64,000 nt of DNA from positions 1-64,000 of the forward strand of contig NZ_PVSS01000008.1 in assembly GCF_003025005.1 (NCBI RefSeq), read 5' to 3'. Under the pieces are notes generated by a model. That model saw only the letters and a program-made list of their open reading frames with translations, was not told the origin of the DNA and did no database searches. Positions 36,702 to 46,118 of the stretch are shown piece by piece. A program made the translations under genes and the position numbers. Each line of letters starts with the position of its first letter. Position 1 is the stretch's first letter. Source of the stretch: Brumimicrobium mesophilum (GTDB taxonomy: Bacteria > Bacteroidota > Bacteroidia > Flavobacteriales_D > Crocinitomicaceae).

Positions 36702-37381
36702 TCTGACGATATTTTTTTAAAGTAATACCTCAATGTAAAACTTAAATGATGATTGTAGGATTTTAGATTGGAAACAATATAAGGGTCAAAACGAATAAAT
36801 TCGTAGCGTCTCAGGGACTTTGTACCATGATTATAAGAAAAAAGCCATTCTATCCTGTATTTATTAAAAAGTATTCGCCTTTTTCCTATGCCAAAAGAAA
36901 TCATAGGGTTAAAGCCTTTTGAGAGAATAGTGTTTTTTTGAGAAACAAGATTTCCTGAGGTAAAAGTATCTTCAAATGGAAAAAATGCCAGTTTCAAACC
37001 ACATGATAAGAATAAATTACTTTTGCTAAAGGGTTTATAATCTATTAAAAATGAAAAATGGGGGTTACTGCCAACATATATAGTATTACTGCCTAAATAC
37101 GAAAAATAGTCTGCTAAAAATGAAAAATGTGTGTATCCTATTTTTGCTTCAATTTTATTATTGATTTCATAAGAAAATAAATAACCCAAGACCTCAATTG
37201 AAGGTTGAAACTGTCTTTTTACAACGTTATTGGCGTCATTAAGTCCTTCAAAATTATACCAATACATTGAGTTAGTAAGACCAACATAAACAACATGATT
37301 TGACCTTTGCCTAAAGGTTTTTTGCTGACCAAAAGAAAAAATGCAAATGGTCAATAATATAAATAGAAAAAATGCTCTCAT
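36698..37381 (-). CDS. Outer membrane beta-barrel protein
   Basis: The 227-residue protein has a signal peptide (MRAFFLFILLTICIFSFGQ) and a succession of amphipathic beta strands such as YVGLTNSMYWYNFEG and LDHHLSFTLRYYFKK-like terminal strand (YNHHLSFTLRYYFKK). It is a small eight-strand type barrel of unknown function. It follows a terminator hairpin that separates it from the third barrel gene. Confidence 0.78.
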   Translation of the reverse strand: MRAFFLFILLTICIFSFGQQKTFRQRSNHVVYVGLTNSMYWYNFEGLNDANNVVKRQFQPSIEVLGYLFSYEINNKIEAKIGYTHFSFLADYFSYLGSNTIYVGSNPHFSFLIDYKPFSKSNLFLSCGLKLAFFPFEDTFTSGNLVSQKNTILSKGFNPMISFGIGKRRILFNKYRIEWLFSYNHGTKSLRRYEFIRFDPYIVSNLKSYNHHLSFTLRYYFKKISSE

Positions 37382-37394
37382 ATTAATTGTTTAA

Positions 37395-37431
37395 AAACTC
37401 TCCCTCTTAGATTAAAATAGGGGGAGAGTTT
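37395..37431 (-). terminator. Terminator after the barrel gene at 37531-38355
   Basis: AAACTCTCCC pairs with GGGAGAGTTT around an AT-rich loop, and on the minus strand the stem is followed by a T run. Confidence 0.75.
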
Positions 37432-37530
37432 ATTTTCTTTTTACTAATACAATTACCAAACAACAGTAGATTCTTCAACCTAAATTTTGTCCTTATTCTC
37501 CACAAAACAAACTCAACCAAGAGTATTTGA

Positions 37531-38355
37531 TTACTTCTCTTTTTTCTTGAAGATTTTATCTAAATAAAAATGCCTTGAGACACCAAAATACACTCCCATC
37601 GCTCTATTATACTCACTGAATACATACTTATAAGTATCACCGCTGTTCAAGTAAATCAAACGGAAAGAATTTTCATCAGAGCCTAAATATCTACCTGAAT
37701 AAGCAAACTGAAAAGAAAGCGTAACCCAATACTTGTTGGAAACATAAATATTAGAAGAAAGCCCTAGACCAAGTTGAAGTGCTTTATTAGAATTAGATGT
37801 ATAGGATGCATTTTCATAATCGAATAGAATACTATCTTTTACAATTATTCCAGATGAACCAATAATACCAACATCAGCAACCTCTTTTGGCCCCGCTCTA
37901 GTCACTAAACCAAGGCTCCCAATTAGAGATAAGCTAGTCTTATCCTTTCTATTCAATAAAGAATATTTGTAATTAATAAAATATCTATTTTGTTGAGACC
38001 TTCCAAGACTTGTAGCTACGTTTGGTGTGTAATACCCTATAGCTTCTTGATAAGTGGTCATTCTAAAATTTGATTTAGATGTGACTCCATCATAATGAGC
38101 TCCAATTTCGATTGAGTGTTTTTGATTAATATTCCAACCCAATGAAACTCCTAAACGCAATGGATCAGCAATAGTAACGCTTGAATGGTTATATTCAAAT
38201 AATGGTGATACATTGGCATTCTTAGTATCCCATTCGAATGGATGTGTGCTATTAAAACTCATTTTAGTAAATAAGTCAACGGAAGCATAAAATGTTTTTT
38301 GGGATTGTGCAATCCCAAAAAACATTATGAATAAACTTGTTAAAAAAATCTTCAT
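37531..38355 (-). CDS. Outer membrane beta-barrel protein
   Basis: The 274-residue protein has a signal peptide (MKIFLTSLFIMFFGIAQSQ) and repeating amphipathic strands (LGVSLGWNINQKHSIEIGAHY, LQLGLGLSSNIYVSNKYWV, VYFGVSRHFYLDKIF). It has the size of a 10-12-strand barrel. No enzymatic motif is visible. It begins three bases after the preceding, frameshifted gene and is followed by a terminator, so those two may have been one transcript. Confidence 0.8.
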   Translation of the reverse strand: MKIFLTSLFIMFFGIAQSQKTFYASVDLFTKMSFNSTHPFEWDTKNANVSPLFEYNHSSVTIADPLRLGVSLGWNINQKHSIEIGAHYDGVTSKSNFRMTTYQEAIGYYTPNVATSLGRSQQNRYFINYKYSLLNRKDKTSLSLIGSLGLVTRAGPKEVADVGIIGSSGIIVKDSILFDYENASYTSNSNKALQLGLGLSSNIYVSNKYWVTLSFQFAYSGRYLGSDENSFRLIYLNSGDTYKYVFSEYNRAMGVYFGVSRHFYLDKIFKKKEK

Positions 38356-38358
38356 TGT

Positions 38359-38998
38359 TTAATAATTTTCGATTAGTGCATACTCTGTGAAAAAAGCCGT
38401 CCAATCATGTGTAGGTCTTGGCAGATTGTAATTATTACATCTTAGCCTAACTTTAAACCTGTAATTCTTCAGTTGTTTCATCCCTGAAAATAATCTAAAA
38501 ACATCAGAGTACAAGATGGGATTACCAAAAACATTATTACCGTCTCCCATTCTCCATGGATGCGAATAATTAGTTAAAGAACTTCCACATCGCTGAGTAT
38601 AACTAGAATTGTCAATTTGATAATAGAATTTATTATCATCTGAATCTGTTGAACGAGCCCCTTCTGCTGATAAAGCATGATAAATACCAAACTTCTTGTA
38701 TTTTATATATAAATTCATATTCTTTTTTGTTTCTCCCAATGAAGCCCACGGTGTACCATCGTCTTTCTTGTTTGCTTTCCTGTCATTACAGAACAACCCT
38801 TTTCCTTGACTAACTGCACCTGCTTCAACTAAATCTATAACATCTTCATTTGTGGAATATACTTTAATATATTCTAACTAAATCTGTGTATTGATCCGAA
38901 AATTCACTTGAAAGTACATATACACTTTCAGTCGATTTATTATCGTAGAATGCTTGCGTTAAAATATCTATTATGTAGTTCTTGTCGGTCTGATTCAT
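38359..38998 (-). pseudogene. Hypothetical gene with a frameshift
   Basis: Two overlapping frames make one protein-like sequence. The first runs from the ATG at 38998 (MNQTDKNYIIDILTQAFYDN to YTDLVR); the second continues from about 38877 (EYIKVYSTNEDVIDLVEAG) to the stop at 38359 (FFTEYALIENY). One base missing near 38877 would explain the break. The product, about 213 residues if repaired, is soluble, has no signal peptide and matches no family that I know. It could be a real pseudogene or a sequencing error. Confidence 0.6.
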
Positions 38999-39363
38999 TT
39001 TTATAATTCATTAATAATTAGCAAACGATTGCTTTCAAAACATGTTTTACATCATTATTTAAGTCGCACCCTGTTTTCATCTCCAGCTATAAGATAAATA
39101 TTCTTTGACAGTCACAAATCGGTTTATCGTAGTGAGCTTTTAGTCAGTTTGATTCACTTTTATTGAGTATGTAGGGTATTTACTTGTTCTCAAAAATATC
39201 TAAATGTTTTAGAATAATTGAAATCAAAACGGGTGAAAACCCATAATATTAGACCAATTGTCGGATTTTCTCTTTAGAGCAACATATTGATGAGTTAAAA
39301 TCTAGTCAAAGGAAACTAAAATAGTTTGCGATGTATTTTTTGAGGAAAAATTATATTCATTAT
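38999..39363. other. Intergenic region, nothing recognised
   Basis: About 365 bp between the frameshifted gene and the ars operon terminator. Short frames are interrupted and no repeat, RNA gene or promoter could be supported. Confidence 0.35.
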
Positions 39364-39407
39364 AAAAGGTTAAGGAAAGCCAATGTTTTGACTTTCCTTA
39401 ACCTTTT
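39364..39407 (-). terminator. Terminator of the arsenic operon
   Basis: A perfect 16-bp stem, AAAAGGTTAAGGAAAG and CTTTCCTTAACCTTTT, with a 12-base loop lies about 57 bp downstream of acr3. The stem's own T tail and adjacent AT-rich sequence fit termination on either strand. Confidence 0.85.
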
Positions 39408-39463
39408 CTTATCCTATATAAAGTTTAAACTATTGAAGGATCTAATATTTTGATATAAAGCAA

Positions 39464-40510
39464 CTAATTCAATATTCCATTCGTGACCTTAAATTTCTTT
39501 CTCAACCACAATGAAACTTTCACGAGCAAAATCAACACTGGAACTTCAACCAGGGGACCAATTACCCCTGCAAAGGCTTGACCAGAATTCAATCCAAAAA
39601 CTGCGATTGAAACGGCAATGGCCAATTCGAAGTTGTTCCCTGTTGCGGTGAATGCTACCGAAGCTGTTTTATCATACGATGTGCCCATTGCTTTTGAAAC
39701 GAAGAAACTAATGATGAACATCAAGACGAAGTAAATCAATAATGGAATTGCGATAATTACCACGTCCATTGGGATTTCAACGATTAGCTCTCCTTTCAAA
39801 GAAAACATGATGATAATTGTGAACAATAGCGCGAGCAAAGTCATAGGAGAAATTGCTGGTATAAACTTTTCATTGTACCACTTCTCCCCTTTTTGCTTAA
39901 TTAAAATCACTCGTGTAAGAATTCCCATTAGAAATGGAATTCCTAAATAAATGGCTACACTTTCTGCAATTGTACCAATAGAAATATCGATAATCGCTCC
40001 TTCAAATCCGAAGTAAGGAGGAAGAATTGTGATAAATAACCAAGCGTAAAAACTGTAAGCAAATACTTGGAAAATACTGTTTAGTGCTACCAAACCGGCT
40101 CCATATTCGCTACTTCCTTCTGCCAAATCGTTCCAAACCATCACCATTGCAATACATCTTGCCAGACCAATTAGGATAAGTCCGACCATATATTCCGGGT
40201 AATCTTGTAGAAAGATTATGGCTAAAACGAACATTAAAACGGGACCAACAATCCAATTCAAGAACAATGAAATGGAAAGAATCTTTGTGTTTTTGAAAAC
40301 CTTTGGAAGTAATCTATAATTCACTTTTGCTAAAGGTGGATACATCATTAAAATTAATCCAACTGCGATTGGAATATTCGTTGAACCACTGCTCAAGGAA
40401 TTTACAAAAACGGGAAATGTTGGAATGAAATAACCGATTCCTACACCAATTGCCATGGCTACAAAAATCCATAATGTTAGATTTCTGTCTAAAAAACTCA
40501 TATTTTTCAT
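39464..40510 (-). CDS. acr3: Arsenite efflux transporter, ACR3 family
   Basis: The 348-residue protein has ten transmembrane helices and the conserved ACR3 cysteine in the fourth helix ([18 protein letters not shown], about 112-129) and glutamate in the ninth ([15 protein letters not shown]). ACR3 proteins export arsenite using the membrane potential. It starts only one base after the stop of the arsenate reductase-like gene, in the order arsR - DUF6428 - arsC - acr3. Confidence 0.95.
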   Translation of the reverse strand: MKNMSFLDRNLTLWIFVAMAIGVGIGYFIPTFPVFVNSLSSGSTNIPIAVGLILMMYPPLAKVNYRLLPKVFKNTKILSISLFLNWIVGPVLMFVLAIIFLQDYPEYMVGLILIGLARCIAMVMVWNDLAEGSSEYGAGLVALNSIFQVFAYSFYAWLFITILPPYFGFEGAIIDISIGTIAESVAIYLGIPFLMGILTRVILIKQKGEKWYNEKFIPAISPMTLLALLFTIIIMFSLKGELIVEIPMDVVIIAIPLLIYFVLMFIISFFVSKAMGTSYDKTASVAFTATGNNFELAIAVSIAVFGLNSGQAFAGVIGPLVEVPVLILLVKVSLWLRKKFKVTNGILN

Positions 40511-40511
40511 C

Positions 40512-41135
40512 CTACTTTGCTTGTTTTATTTTCCCGAAAACATATTTCATTTCCGTCGCGATTTGTGTACTTGTTTTATTGTATTGCTCCATTTTTTCTG
40601 GAGAGTTATCGTATGCTTTTGGATCGATATAATGCACAGGAACTCGCTTTTCAGCTCCAAAAACCACAGGGCAATCGCCATCTGCTTGTGAACAAGTCAT
40701 TATTGCAGCAAAACCACTTTTTGGATTAAAATCATTATCCCATCTTTTCGAAAAACCGATGATTGGCAAAGCGTTCTCAGCGTTTTTTATGGCATAAATT
40801 GGGTTTTCTTGTTCCACCATTTTTTGTATTTCAAAACCGTTGAACTCTAGTGTTTCAATCACAGCTGGGTAACACGCAGTGGCTTCAGTTCCTCCAGAAA
40901 ATGTACGCACATTGTTAAGCTTATGGAAATTCGCTAAAGTCTGCGCCCATATTTGCGTGAGGTGACTTCTTCTCGAATTATGTGTACAAATAAAATTAAG
41001 GTTAACCACTTCTCCTTGATTCTCCTTCGTTTGAATATAGTCAATAAGTGGTTGAAGAATTTGTTTTCTTTCTTCGTTTACGGTGGTAACATCTAACTGT
41101 GTTACGAAATTTGATATTTTTTCAAATAGTTTCAT
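40512..41135 (-). CDS. Low-molecular-weight phosphatase-type protein of the ars operon (putative arsenate reductase)
   Basis: About 207 residues from the ATG at 41135. The P-loop C-x5-R of the LMW protein tyrosine phosphatase/arsenate reductase fold is [14 protein letters not shown] (about 62-75), and the DP-type catalytic aspartate may lie in [13 protein letters not shown]. Members next to acr3 are usually called arsenate reductase-like; many Bacteroidetes examples keep a long N-terminal extension as here. Reduction of arsenate to arsenite for export by ACR3 is the inferred role. Confidence 0.85.
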   Translation of the reverse strand: MKLFEKISNFVTQLDVTTVNEERKQILQPLIDYIQTKENQGEVVNLNFICTHNSRRSHLTQIWAQTLANFHKLNNVRTFSGGTEATACYPAVIETLEFNGFEIQKMVEQENPIYAIKNAENALPIIGFSKRWDNDFNPKSGFAAIMTCSQADGDCPVVFGAEKRVPVHYIDPKAYDNSPEKMEQYNKTSTQIATEMKYVFGKIKQAK

Positions 41136-41159
41136 TTGTTGTTTTTTTAACCGCTGAGT

Positions 41160-41540
41160 ACGCAAAGTTGCGCAGAGTTTTCGCATGACCACGAGATGAA
41201 ATCTCGCGGCAGCATGCGGGTTTTAGTTCGCTAAGGTTTTCACCTGCGGTGAAGTTGGTTACTCCTGTAAGCTCTTGCTCTTCACTCTAAACTGTTTACA
41301 CCTTCGGTGTTACTTGTTTTCTACCGCCAAGTCCGTGAAGTTTTCGCAGAGGTGAGCTGAGGGTTTAGTTCGCATGACCACGAGATTAATCCGTACAGCT
41401 TTCGGATCTCGCGGCAGCATGCGGGTTTTAGTCCGCTGAGGGTTTCACCTGCGGTGAAAAGTGTTGCTTTTGCTGTTGTTGCCTTCGACAAGCTCAGTCA
41501 ACGGAGAAACCAAAGGTGATTGAGCTTGCCGAAAGCACCT
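41160..41540. repeat. Hairpin-rich repeat block inside the ars operon
   Basis: No gene is present. Two related units, near 41180-41253 and 41368-41460, share CGCATGACCACGAGAT ... ATCTCGCGGCAGCATGCGGG and TTTCACCTGCGGTGAA. CGCATG pairs with CATGCG and GAGAT with ATCTC; the second unit carries an extra inner hairpin (ATCCG/CGGAT). A further small hairpin (ACACCTTCGGTGT) and a long inverted pair (CTTCGACAAGCTCA / TGAGCTTGCCGAAAG, 41482-41535) follow. This separates arsC from the DUF6428 gene. Confidence 0.75.
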
Positions 41541-41543
41541 TTG

Positions 41544-42017
41544 TTAGCAGCATCCTCCACCTGGAGTACACGTCCCACCATCAGCATTCCCAACATTTAC
41601 CATCTGTAATTTTGGTTTTTCTTCAGGAATACCACATTTATCTGGAGCCAAACAATCTGTTTGTTTTGTTGCCAACAAGAAGTTTTTTCCATCAAATTCT
41701 AATGCGAATTTTTCGATAGTTTGACCTTGGTATTCTACCTCAATTTCTTGGTCTTTTAATTCCAACACTTTCTCAGATAATTCGATAATGTTCAACAATT
41801 TGTCTGGGTGCAATCTGTGATCGTAATCATTTGCATTCCACAATTGGAAATTGATTACTTCTTCGTTTCTCACTGTTCCACCGCAATCGATAAAGTTTTT
41901 AGTGATGTTCCCTACTTCCGTAACATGAAAGTGATTTGGAACTAATTCTCCATTTGGCAATTGAAAAGCAATCACTTTTAATTCTTTCAATACTCTTTTT
42001 ACTTCTGATAATTTCAT
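41544..42017 (-). CDS. DUF6428 family protein of the ars operon
   Basis: The 157-residue protein has the wording typical of DUF6428 proteins beside arsR/acr3 in Bacteroidetes: FQLPNGELVPNHFHVTEVG, FIDCGGTVRNEEVINFQLW and LLNIIELSEKVLEL. It contains several cysteines, including a C-terminal tail DGGTCTPGGGCC that could bind arsenite or another soft metal. The function is not established. It is the second gene after arsR. Confidence 0.88.
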   Translation of the reverse strand: MKLSEVKRVLKELKVIAFQLPNGELVPNHFHVTEVGNITKNFIDCGGTVRNEEVINFQLWNANDYDHRLHPDKLLNIIELSEKVLELKDQEIEVEYQGQTIEKFALEFDGKNFLLATKQTDCLAPDKCGIPEEKPKLQMVNVGNADGGTCTPGGGCC

Positions 42018-42043
42018 ATTTTTTTATTTTAACGTTTACTCCA

Positions 42044-42137
42044 ATTAACCGCAAAGGGCGCAAAGTTCTCGCGGAGTTACGCAGAGTTTTTTAGTTCGCA
42101 AGCTACCGCGAGCTTGTAGCTCGTGGTCTTGCGAAAA
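42044..42137. repeat. Hairpin repeat between arsR and DUF6428 gene
   Basis: The CGCAAAG-rich lead (CCGCAAAGGGCGCAAAG, ACGCAGAGTTTTTTAGTTCGC) is followed by a hairpin CGCAAG...CTTGCG with an inner ACCGCGAGCT / AGCTCGTGGT stem. It is the same kind of unit as in 41160-41540 but with different stem bases. Confidence 0.7.
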
Positions 42138-42138
42138 A

Positions 42139-42471
42139 CTAACAGCAATCCGATTTCATTTCGTGATCTTGATCAAAAAACTCCCCCAACAAATTCTTCA
42201 TTTTCGTCCAATTCTCGTTGTCAATACAATAACAAACACTTGTTCCGTCGACAGAACCTTGGATCAATCCAATTTTCTTTAATTCTTTAAGGTGCTGTGA
42301 AATTGTAGATTGTGCCAAACCGATTTCTTCTACGATATCACCACAAACACAAGATTTAGATTCAAATAAATACTGTAGGATTTTAACTCTTGCTGGATGT
42401 CCGAATGCTTTTGCAAACAAAGCAATTTGAGTTTGCTCCTCGGTGAACTTATTTTCTTTAGTTATTTCCAT
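42139..42471 (-). CDS. arsR: ArsR family arsenic-responsive repressor
   Basis: The 110-residue winged-helix protein has the As(III) site CVCGDIVEEIG (about 42-52) just before the recognition helix LAQSTISQHLKELKKIGLI, and a C-terminal DCC. It is the first gene of the operon and would release its operator upon arsenite binding. Confidence 0.93.
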   Translation of the reverse strand: MEITKENKFTEEQTQIALFAKAFGHPARVKILQYLFESKSCVCGDIVEEIGLAQSTISQHLKELKKIGLIQGSVDGTSVCYCIDNENWTKMKNLLGEFFDQDHEMKSDCC

Positions 42472-42566
42472 TGTCGTTATAATTCAATCGTAAAATTACG
42501 ATTAAACAATAAATTGACAAATTAAATTTCAATTAAAGTGAAAAAATGAACTAAACTAACATTCGC

Positions 42567-44231
42567 TTAATGGAATAAATGCACGTATCCTTGAAAATCC
42601 TGAACTTGTGATCCGATTTTTGATGTGACTTTTAATTTATAAAAATAAACGCCATCATTTGCGATTGAGTTATTTACACTTCCATCCCATAATTTCACGA
42701 AACTTCCTGCGTTAACATCTATATCAGCTTCTTTAACAATATTTCCCCATCTGTTCAATATCACCACTTCAACAGTATAATCGTTTTGAATTGTAAAACC
42801 GAAGACATCATTTTCACCATCTTGGTTTGGCGTAAAAACATTTGGTATTTCAAAAATTTCAGGGTTTAACTGTGGACTAACTCCTTCAACAATTACTGTT
42901 TGAATCAATATATCAGAACATCCAGATTCCCCATCCATTTTTTCTAATTCGATATCATAAGTTCCCTCAGAATCAAATAGAAAAGAAGATTCATAAGGAA
43001 CACCTGAATTATTAACAAACCAGTTATCGTTCCCGTTGTAAACATAATTCTCTACCTCCACCACAAGCGGAGCAGGTCCATAATAAGTGGAAAGATCAAA
43101 ATTAGCATCCACTTCAACGATTTCAACATAAAAACTATCGATACAAGAACCACAATTATTTGAGGCCGTTACAGTATAGTAACCTTCTTTGCTAACAAAA
43201 ATACTTTCCTCATTAGAACCTGTGTTCCATAAGATATTGTTTTCCGAAACATAATTTAACTCAACAGAATCTCCAACACAAATCTTATGCGATGCTACAA
43301 TTCCATTCGAACAAATCGGTTGTGCTATGACTTCAATCAATAATGAATCAGAAATAATATCTCCGCATCCATTTTCAATATTAAAATAAATATAATGGTC
43401 TGTAGAATTCACATCTGGAGAATATATTGTCAATAACCCATTCTGATTACTAAAACTTCCCGATTGACTTTCCCATACTGGATTACTGTAAACACCAACA
43501 ATGCTTGCTGAAACCTCTAAATTTCCTGCTGAACAAATTTCTCCGTTACTCCCTAAAAAGTCAATTTCAACCAATAAAGGGTCATAAGGAATTGTGCAAC
43601 CTTCATTTGTATAAGTCGCTTGACCATTCACATCAAAGTCAACTTTAGCACCATCTCTTTCTGCAGAACTTCCTCCAGTTCCACCCATTTGATTAACCAA
43701 CGAGCAACGGTTATATGTTACTGTTTGGGTACATGAAGAACCTGAAGAAATAACTAATGTTCTATCACCAGCTAATGGATCACAACTGTTTGTCCAATTC
43801 GCAAAATGACCTTGAGTATTTCCTCCACATTGAAAAATAACTACAAGTGTATCTTGGAGACCGTTATAATTATGAGACGATGGATCAAAATCTTCGCTAG
43901 TAATGATAAGCACATCGCTATTTGCAGGAATAACACCAAATTCTGGCTCTACGAAATAACCACAAGTAAGCACCGTAGCATTCATTTGAGCAACTTTACT
44001 GCCCGTTTGACTATTACTGCAAAATCCTTGGAAATTATTATTTGGCCAGGAAATACTTAGGCTGTTTACATTCATATTTTGGTTTCCTACTTTCATACGA
44101 ACCATCTCATTTTCTCCTTCAGGAGATCCACAAGCATCAACTAAAATACTTTCAATTTGAAAACATTGGGCATTAGAAAAGTTTGATATTGAAATCAAAC
44201 CTGTAATCATAAAAAATAAACTCCATTTCAT
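42567..44231 (-). CDS. Secreted protein with T9SS type B (gliding motility-associated) C-terminal domain
   Basis: The 554-residue protein has a signal peptide (MKWSLFFMITGLISISNFSNA), a lamin-tail-like N-terminal domain (ILVDACGSPEGENEMVRM), several Ig/PKD-like beta sandwiches with cysteine pairs, and a C-terminal type B sorting domain (NVFTPNQDGENDVFGFTI, VVILNRWGNIV, LWDGSVNN, GVYFYKLKV). It is exported by the type IX system to the surface or medium. Its function is otherwise unknown. Confidence 0.92.
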   Translation of the reverse strand: MKWSLFFMITGLISISNFSNAQCFQIESILVDACGSPEGENEMVRMKVGNQNMNVNSLSISWPNNNFQGFCSNSQTGSKVAQMNATVLTCGYFVEPEFGVIPANSDVLIITSEDFDPSSHNYNGLQDTLVVIFQCGGNTQGHFANWTNSCDPLAGDRTLVISSGSSCTQTVTYNRCSLVNQMGGTGGSSAERDGAKVDFDVNGQATYTNEGCTIPYDPLLVEIDFLGSNGEICSAGNLEVSASIVGVYSNPVWESQSGSFSNQNGLLTIYSPDVNSTDHYIYFNIENGCGDIISDSLLIEVIAQPICSNGIVASHKICVGDSVELNYVSENNILWNTGSNEESIFVSKEGYYTVTASNNCGSCIDSFYVEIVEVDANFDLSTYYGPAPLVVEVENYVYNGNDNWFVNNSGVPYESSFLFDSEGTYDIELEKMDGESGCSDILIQTVIVEGVSPQLNPEIFEIPNVFTPNQDGENDVFGFTIQNDYTVEVVILNRWGNIVKEADIDVNAGSFVKLWDGSVNNSIANDGVYFYKLKVTSKIGSQVQDFQGYVHLFH

Positions 44232-44329
44232 GCCGCAAAAATAGAACCTAGAACCGTACGTATGCTAGAAATTTATATTAACAATGTATTATTAAATTTA
44301 AAGAAACCTCTTTTCCATTTCTGCTTAAT

Positions 44330-44400
44330 TAAGAAAATAAAAAAAATGCACCCTAACTATTCAAGGTGCATTTACTATTTATAAACCTCAAGGTTTATAA
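44330..44400 (-). terminator. Terminator after yceI-like gene, with adjacent palindrome
   Basis: AAATGCACC (44344-44352) pairs with GGTGCATTT (44365-44373) and is followed on the minus strand by a T run. Next to it TTATAAACCT-CA-AGGTTTATAA (44379-44400) is a second perfect hairpin. Confidence 0.85.
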
Positions 44401-44428
44401 ATTATATTGAACAATTAATTTTTAAATT

Positions 44429-44953
44429 CTACTGCTTCACAAACTGAACGTTAGCAATTAATTTCACTTTATCGCTAACTACAATATTTCCTGCTTCAGT
44501 AACAGCACTCCAAGTTAAATTGAAATCTTTTCTGTTAATTGTAGCTTCCATTTCGAAACCTGATTTTGTTTGTCCATATGGATCAACCGCAACACCATTG
44601 AAATCTACATCCATCGTAATTTCTTTAGTCACGTCTCTAATTGTCAAATTCCCCTTTAATTTATCTCCATCAAAAGATGTTGACTCAAAAGTTAATTTTG
44701 GAAATTGCTCAGCATTAAAAAAGTCATCAGACTTCAAGTGAGTATCTCTGTCAGCGTTATTTGTACTTACTGAATCAATTTCTGCTTCAAACTTAAATGA
44801 TGCATCTTTGAAAGAGTCATCAGTTGCTTCTACACTAGCATCAAATTTCTCGAAACTACCTGTTACAGTAGAAATCATCATGTGTTTTACTTTAAAATTG
44901 ATTTCTGAATGTGACGCATCAAGATTCCATTTTGCTTTTTCTGTTGTTCCCAT
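44429..44953 (-). CDS. YceI family protein
   Basis: The 174-residue protein matches YceI from end to end: WNLDASHSEINFKVKHMMIST, VTGSFEKFDASVEA, DDFFNAEQFPKLTFES, LTIRDVTKEITMDVDF. The fold is a lipocalin-like barrel that binds polyisoprenoid-type ligands. Unlike the E. coli protein it has no signal peptide, so it should be cytoplasmic. It is monocistronic and closed by a terminator. Confidence 0.93.
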   Translation of the reverse strand: MGTTEKAKWNLDASHSEINFKVKHMMISTVTGSFEKFDASVEATDDSFKDASFKFEAEIDSVSTNNADRDTHLKSDDFFNAEQFPKLTFESTSFDGDKLKGNLTIRDVTKEITMDVDFNGVAVDPYGQTKSGFEMEATINRKDFNLTWSAVTEAGNIVVSDKVKLIANVQFVKQ

Positions 44954-45075
44954 TTTCTTTATTTTTTTAATTTTTAGTTCTTAATTTGAGACAAATGTAA
45001 GGACAACAAAATGGCTGTGCATTGATGTATGTTAAGAAAAGGGAGAATTTTGAATTTATTGAAACAGATTTCAGC

Positions 45076-45651
45076 CTACCTGAACTGTTTTGGTTTCATG
45101 TTATTCCCTGCATTTTCTGCGATTTCCAGCACTCTTTTTTGACGTGTCTCTTTTCTCTTTGCTGAAATAACCCAATACAATAACATCTTTTTGACTGAAT
45201 TACTTAATCCGTCATAAAATTCTTTCGCTCCTTCGAAATTTGAGAACTCTTCAATTAAATCATCTGGAATAATTAAATCCTCTACATTATCCAAAAATGT
45301 CCAAGAACCATTTTCTTTGGCAATTTCAATGCTTTTGTAACCTTCTTTCTGCATTAAACCTTGATCAATTAAGGTTTTTACTTTATCCTTATTTACTCTC
45401 GACCAATTACTTTTTGCTTTTCGTTTGCTGAAATATTGTTTAAACTTCTCGTTATCGATTGTCTTTTTGGTACTGTCAATCCATCCAAAACAAAGTGCTT
45501 CATCAACAGATTCACTCCAACCCATGTTATAATCCGGAGATTTCTTTCTGTAAAAAATAACCCAAATGGCATCTTGCTCAACATGGTTTTCTTCGAGCCA
45601 ATTTCTCCATTCTTTTTGGTTTTTGGGGTGGAATTCTTCAACGTCTTTCAT
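45076..45651 (-). CDS. YdeI/OmpD-associated family protein
   Basis: The 191-residue protein has the family pattern: FHPKNQKEWRNWLEENH, AIWVIFYRKKSP, VDEALCFGWIDSTKKTID, YFSKRKAKSNWSRVNKDKV, then the C-terminal WVISAKRKETRQKRV. Such proteins are small cytoplasmic factors of unclear role, linked to bacteriocin or peptide stress in a few bacteria. No operon partner is seen. Confidence 0.9.
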   Translation of the reverse strand: MKDVEEFHPKNQKEWRNWLEENHVEQDAIWVIFYRKKSPDYNMGWSESVDEALCFGWIDSTKKTIDNEKFKQYFSKRKAKSNWSRVNKDKVKTLIDQGLMQKEGYKSIEIAKENGSWTFLDNVEDLIIPDDLIEEFSNFEGAKEFYDGLSNSVKKMLLYWVISAKRKETRQKRVLEIAENAGNNMKPKQFR

Positions 45652-45743
45652 GGGCCAGATTTGGTTTTCTAATGGTTTGTAAAGTTAATTAGAAAATGAT
45701 TTTACATAGTGAGAAACCAAATGAAGTTTAGCAGTATTTCATT

Positions 45744-46037
45744 CTAAATTAACTTCAATTCTTTCAAAACAAAACTAATTTCTTGATTATCTCTCAGAAT
45801 GGTAATATTAATTTCAACTTTATCCTTTAACAATCCGTTTTCAACTGTTTCACACCATTGTTCAGGATTTAACTCTCTATAGTTAACCTCATCAATACTT
45901 AAAACTTGATCTCCAATTTTCAAGGCTTTCATTTTTACATTCACCTCACTCACTCTCAATTGATGTTTGCCTGAATGAAGGATAAAGTTAGAATAATTTC
46001 CAGAAATGAACTTATTGAATTGAATGCATTTCGTCAC
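45744..46037 (-). pseudogene. C-terminal PDZ-domain fragment of a larger protein
   Basis: The 97 codons contain a PDZ-like tail: MKALKIGDQVLSIDEVNYRE, LNPEQWCETVENG, INITILRDNQEISFVLKELK. In retropepsin/PDZ proteins of Bacteroidetes this follows about 300 residues of protease domain, none of which is present. The only start available is a GTG located inside the dispersed repeat at 46033-46118, so the repeat marks the breakpoint. It is probably a remnant. Confidence 0.6.
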
Positions 46038-46118
46038 GATTTTGGATCAAAAAATCGCGCCAAAATGAGACCATCATCATTCTATTGTGCTCTCGGGTTG
46101 AAACCCGAGACAATAGAA
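46033..46118 (+). repeat. Dispersed GTCACGATTTT...GCGCCAAAAT repeat with hairpin, second copy
   Basis: This shares GTCACGATTTT, TCGCGCCAAAAT, AGAC and TCATTCTATT with 31579-31660. The hairpin here has other stem bases (TCTATTG ... CTCTCGGGTT / AACCCGAGA ... CAATAGA) but the same TTGAAA centre. A further hairpin of that kind, CGCTTTGG ... TTTTGAAAA ... CCAAAGCG, lies at 46186-46211. Confidence 0.7.

Noticed and set aside
41160-42137. CRISPR array in the ars operon repeats
   Set aside because: The repeats are hairpins of unequal length without regular spacers, and no cas gene is present.
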